From the NCBI RefSeq assembly GCF_000264455.2, contig NC_017958.1, positions 625,001 to 689,000 of the forward strand: a DNA stretch of 64,000 nt, given 5' to 3'. Position numbers and translations under genes: made by a program. The notes below the pieces were generated by a model. The model worked only from the letters and a program-made list of their open reading frames with translations, did no database searches and had not been told where the DNA came from. Origin of the DNA: Tistrella mobilis KA081020-065. GTDB taxonomy: Bacteria > Pseudomonadota > Alphaproteobacteria > Tistrellales > Tistrellaceae. How positions within the stretch are numbered: the first letter of the stretch is position 1; each line of letters opens with the position of its first letter. Below, piece by piece: positions 61,700 through 64,000 of the stretch.

Positions 61700-64000
61700 C
61701 CGCCACCGACCTGCTCGCCCGCGTCGCCGGTGCCGGCATCCAGCTCTGGTCCGAGAATGGCGAGCTGCGCTTCCGGGCACCGAAAGGAGCGCTGACCCCG
61801 GAACTGCGGGCCGAGATCGGGGCGCGCCGCGCCGAGTTGATCGCGCTTCTGGCCGAGGCAGCCGCCGTCGCCGCGGCGGATGACCGCGACCCGCTGCCCT
61901 CCTTCCGGCCTGAACTGGATGATGAGATCCCGCTCGCCCCCGGTCAGGCCCGCTGGTGGTTCCTCGACCGGCTGGGCGCCGATCCGAGGGCGGCGCTGAT
62001 CACCGCGGCGCTCGATCTCAGGGGCTCGCTCGACATCGCCCGCCTGGCCCGGGCCTTCGCCGACATCGCCCGCCGCCATCAGCCGCTCAGGACCGCGATC
62101 CTCGATCATCAGGGCACGCCGCGCGCCGTGCTCCGGCCGGTGCCCACGGCCTGGCCGCTGCCGGTGACCGATGCCGCCGACGACGCCACGGCCGATGCGA
62201 TGGCGCGCGAGATTGCCGCCCGGCCGATCGATCTGGCGGACGGGCTCAACCTCCGCACCGCGCTCCTCCGCCAGGCGCCCGATCATCACCGACTGGTGGT
62301 GGTGCTGCACCATGCCGCCGCCGATGGCTGGTCGCTGGGCGTGCTGCTCCACGAGGTGCAGGTTCTGTATGACGGCGGCACGCTGCCGCCGCTCCGCCGC
62401 AGCTATGCCGAGGTGATGCAGGATCAGGCGCGGATCCGCGCCGCCGATCTCGATGTCTGGCGCAAGCTGCTGGCCGATCTGCCGCCGGCGTCCGATCTCG
62501 TTCTGCCCGGGCATCCCGAGCCGGCCGGGGACGACCCGGTGATCCGGCGGCGTCTTTCCCCAGAGACGTCGGCCCGGCTCGACGCCCTCGGCCGCGGGCT
62601 GGGCGTCACCCCCTTCATCATCCTGACCGCGGCCGCCCAGATCCTGATCGGCCGGCTGTCGGGCAGCCACGACTTCGCCCTCGGCACCCCGGTTGCCAAC
62701 CGGCCCGATGCCGATGCCGAGGCGCTGATCGGCTTCGTCACCAACACGCTGGTGCTGCGCGCCGCCCTCGGCCGGGCGCGCACGGTGCGCGAGCTGCTCA
62801 CCGCCATCCGCGGCGACACCCGCGACGCGCTCGCCCACCAGTCGCTTCCCTTCGACCGGCTGGTCGACGCGCTGGGCATTGCCCGCACCGGCACCGACAA
62901 CCCGCTCTTCCGGGTGCTGGTCGCGGCCGGCGCCGCCGATCTGCCGGCGCCGGGGCTGGGCGGTCTCGACGTCGCCATTCTGCCCGCCCCGGCCACGAGC
63001 ACCCGGCTCGACCTTGAAATTCACGGCCATGCCGGGCCCGAGGGCTTCGATCTGGCGGTCACTTTCGATCCGACCCGGATCGGCCGCACCGCTGCCACCG
63101 ACCTGCTGGACCGGCTGGGTCTGATCCTGGACGGCATGGCGACCCGCCCCGATGAAGCCTGGGCCGACCTGCCGATCCTGACCGCGGCCGAGGCCGCCCG
63201 CATCGATGCGGCGGCCCGCGGCGCCGCCATCCGCCACCCGCGGGTGCTGGACGAAATCCTGGCCCGCGCGGCCGAGGCTCCCACGGCACCGGCTTTGATC
63301 GACGCCCATGGCAGCCTCGATCGCCGCCGTCTGATCGGCCGCGCCGCCGCGCTCGCCGGGCAACTCGGCGCCGTGCAGGGTGCACCGGTGGGGTTGATGC
63401 TCGGCCGCGGTCAGGCCCATGGCATCGGCCTGCTGGGCGCCTGGCTTGCCGGTGCGGGGGCCATGCCGCTCGATCCCGAGCTGCCGGATGCCCGGCTCGC
63501 GACCATGATCGCCATCGCGGAACCGGCCGCGATCGTCGCCGATGCGGCAGAGATCGACCGGCTGCGCCGGCTGACCGACCGGCCCGTCCTTCCTCTGCCG
63601 GAGGCCACCGCCGAAACCCGGCCAGTCGCGACATCGCCCGACGACCTCGCCTATCTGCTCTTCACCTCGGGCTCGACCGGCACGCCCAAGGGGGTGCGAG
63701 TCGCCTGGCGCACGCTCGACCAGCTGATCGGCTGGCACCGGGCCCGCCATCCCGTGCCCGCCCGCACCCTCGGCTTCGCGCCGCTCGGCTTCGACGTCTC
63801 GATGCAGGAAGCGGCCCTTGCCTGGGCCGAGGGCGGGACGCTGGTCACCGCCGACGAGGCCACCCGCCGCGACCCGGCGGCGCTTGCCGCCTTCATCTCG
63901 CGTCACGACATCGCCCGGCTGTTCCTGCCGGTGGTGATGCTCCATGCGCTGGCCGACCATCTGGCCGACCATCCCGACCGGACCCCCACCTCGGTGCAGA
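61696..64000 (+). CDS. didC: NRPS, TubC docking-C-A (Pro predicted), cut by window end
   Basis: Starts with GTG inside the previous stop (GTGA). An open frame of 768 codons to the window edge. Residues 1-50 form a TubC-type N-terminal docking domain (LLARVAGAGIQLWSENGELRFRAPKG). C domain about 70-495 with HHAAADG near 205 and TPVANRPD, GFVTNTLVLR. The A domain begins near 520 with LLFTSGSTGTPKGVRV near 655; FDVSMQE gives pocket residues D-V-Q, the start of the proline code, and IARLFLPVV is compatible. The carrier and any later modules lie outside. The Pro call is partial because the rest of the pocket is not in the window. Confidence 0.85.
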   Translation, partial: MTATDLLARVAGAGIQLWSENGELRFRAPKGALTPELRAEIGARRAELIALLAEAAAVAAADDRDPLPSFRPELDDEIPLAPGQARWWFLDRLGADPRAALITAALDLRGSLDIARLARAFADIARRHQPLRTAILDHQGTPRAVLRPVPTAWPLPVTDAADDATADAMAREIAARPIDLADGLNLRTALLRQAPDHHRLVVVLHHAAADGWSLGVLLHEVQVLYDGGTLPPLRRSYAEVMQDQARIRAADLDVWRKLLADLPPASDLVLPGHPEPAGDDPVIRRRLSPETSARLDALGRGLGVTPFIILTAAAQILIGRLSGSHDFALGTPVANRPDADAEALIGFVTNTLVLRAALGRARTVRELLTAIRGDTRDALAHQSLPFDRLVDALGIARTGTDNPLFRVLVAAGAADLPAPGLGGLDVAILPAPATSTRLDLEIHGHAGPEGFDLAVTFDPTRIGRTAATDLLDRLGLILDGMATRPDEAWADLPILTAAEAARIDAAARGAAIRHPRVLDEILARAAEAPTAPALIDAHGSLDRRRLIGRAAALAGQLGAVQGAPVGLMLGRGQAHGIGLLGAWLAGAGAMPLDPELPDARLATMIAIAEPAAIVADAAEIDRLRRLTDRPVLPLPEATAETRPVATSPDDLAYLLFTSGSTGTPKGVRVAWRTLDQLIGWHRARHPVPARTLGFAPLGFDVSMQEAALAWAEGGTLVTADEATRRDPAALAAFISRHDIARLFLPVVMLHALADHLADHPDRTPTSVQ

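Noticed and set aside
1-64000. CRISPR arrays, insertion sequences, phage genes
   Set aside because: No regularly spaced repeats, transposase/integrase motifs or phage structural genes were seen.

Overview
High-GC bacterial DNA with densely packed genes, most likely from an alphaproteobacterium. I infer Tistrella or a close relative from three things: the TRAP/TTT-type transporters and alphaproteobacterial-looking tRNAs, the GC-rich codon use, and above all a nonribosomal peptide synthetase (NRPS) series whose predicted product order (acyl-Gln-Gln-lactate-Pro) is that of the didemnin side chain, a product known from Tistrella mobilis. The genus is an inference from domain logic, not from a database match.

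Layout. 1-2.3 kb: two convergent, related histidine kinases, the first cut by the window edge. 2.4-10 kb: tRNA-Ala, purU, a TAXI-type TRAP transporter operon (receptor, fused permease, DUF1850), a DUF2254 membrane protein, a cupin and an SDR dehydrogenase. 10-14.6 kb: a GGDEF remnant, then a CrbS-like transporter/sensor kinase convergent with its LuxR-type regulator. 14.7-20.2 kb: an MHS-family transporter, an alpha/beta hydrolase with an orphan amino-acid-type binding protein, a divergent MarR regulator and a copper-binding four-helix protein. 20.2-21.4 kb: an AT-rich patch with a BrnT-type toxin-antitoxin pair and a tRNA with a CAT anticodon. 21.4-26.1 kb: a GntR-controlled set (amidohydrolase divergent from gntR-tctCBA) with a clear palindromic operator. 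26.1-29.9 kb: a DUF2799 lipoprotein, mnmA, tenA, a ferredoxin and an A-type Fe-S carrier.

30-64 kb looks like the flank and start of a natural-product locus. It holds an RND pump (adaptor plus permease), an Sfp-type phosphopantetheinyl transferase, a KefB-type antiporter, a SecD-SecF fusion, a type II thioesterase, an SPFH protein joined by an ATGA overlap to a cyclic-peptide-type ABC exporter, two small membrane-associated proteins, and a second RND pump whose permease carries a single-base frameshift. Divergent from these, three translationally coupled NRPS genes run off the right edge. The first has two modules with identical Gln-type codes. The second combines C, a leftover A-subdomain, an unusual AMP-ligase, KR and a carrier, as expected for a hydroxy acid made from a keto acid. 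The third opens with a TubC-type docking domain and a Pro-like adenylation domain.

How they could work together: the PPTase would activate the carriers, the type II thioesterase would clear misloaded carriers, and the ABC, SPFH and RND proteins are candidates for export. Downstream chain-extension, methylation and release modules must lie beyond 64 kb. No insertion sequences, phage genes or CRISPR arrays were seen. Large open frames opposite the NRPS and RND genes are GC-driven shadows.
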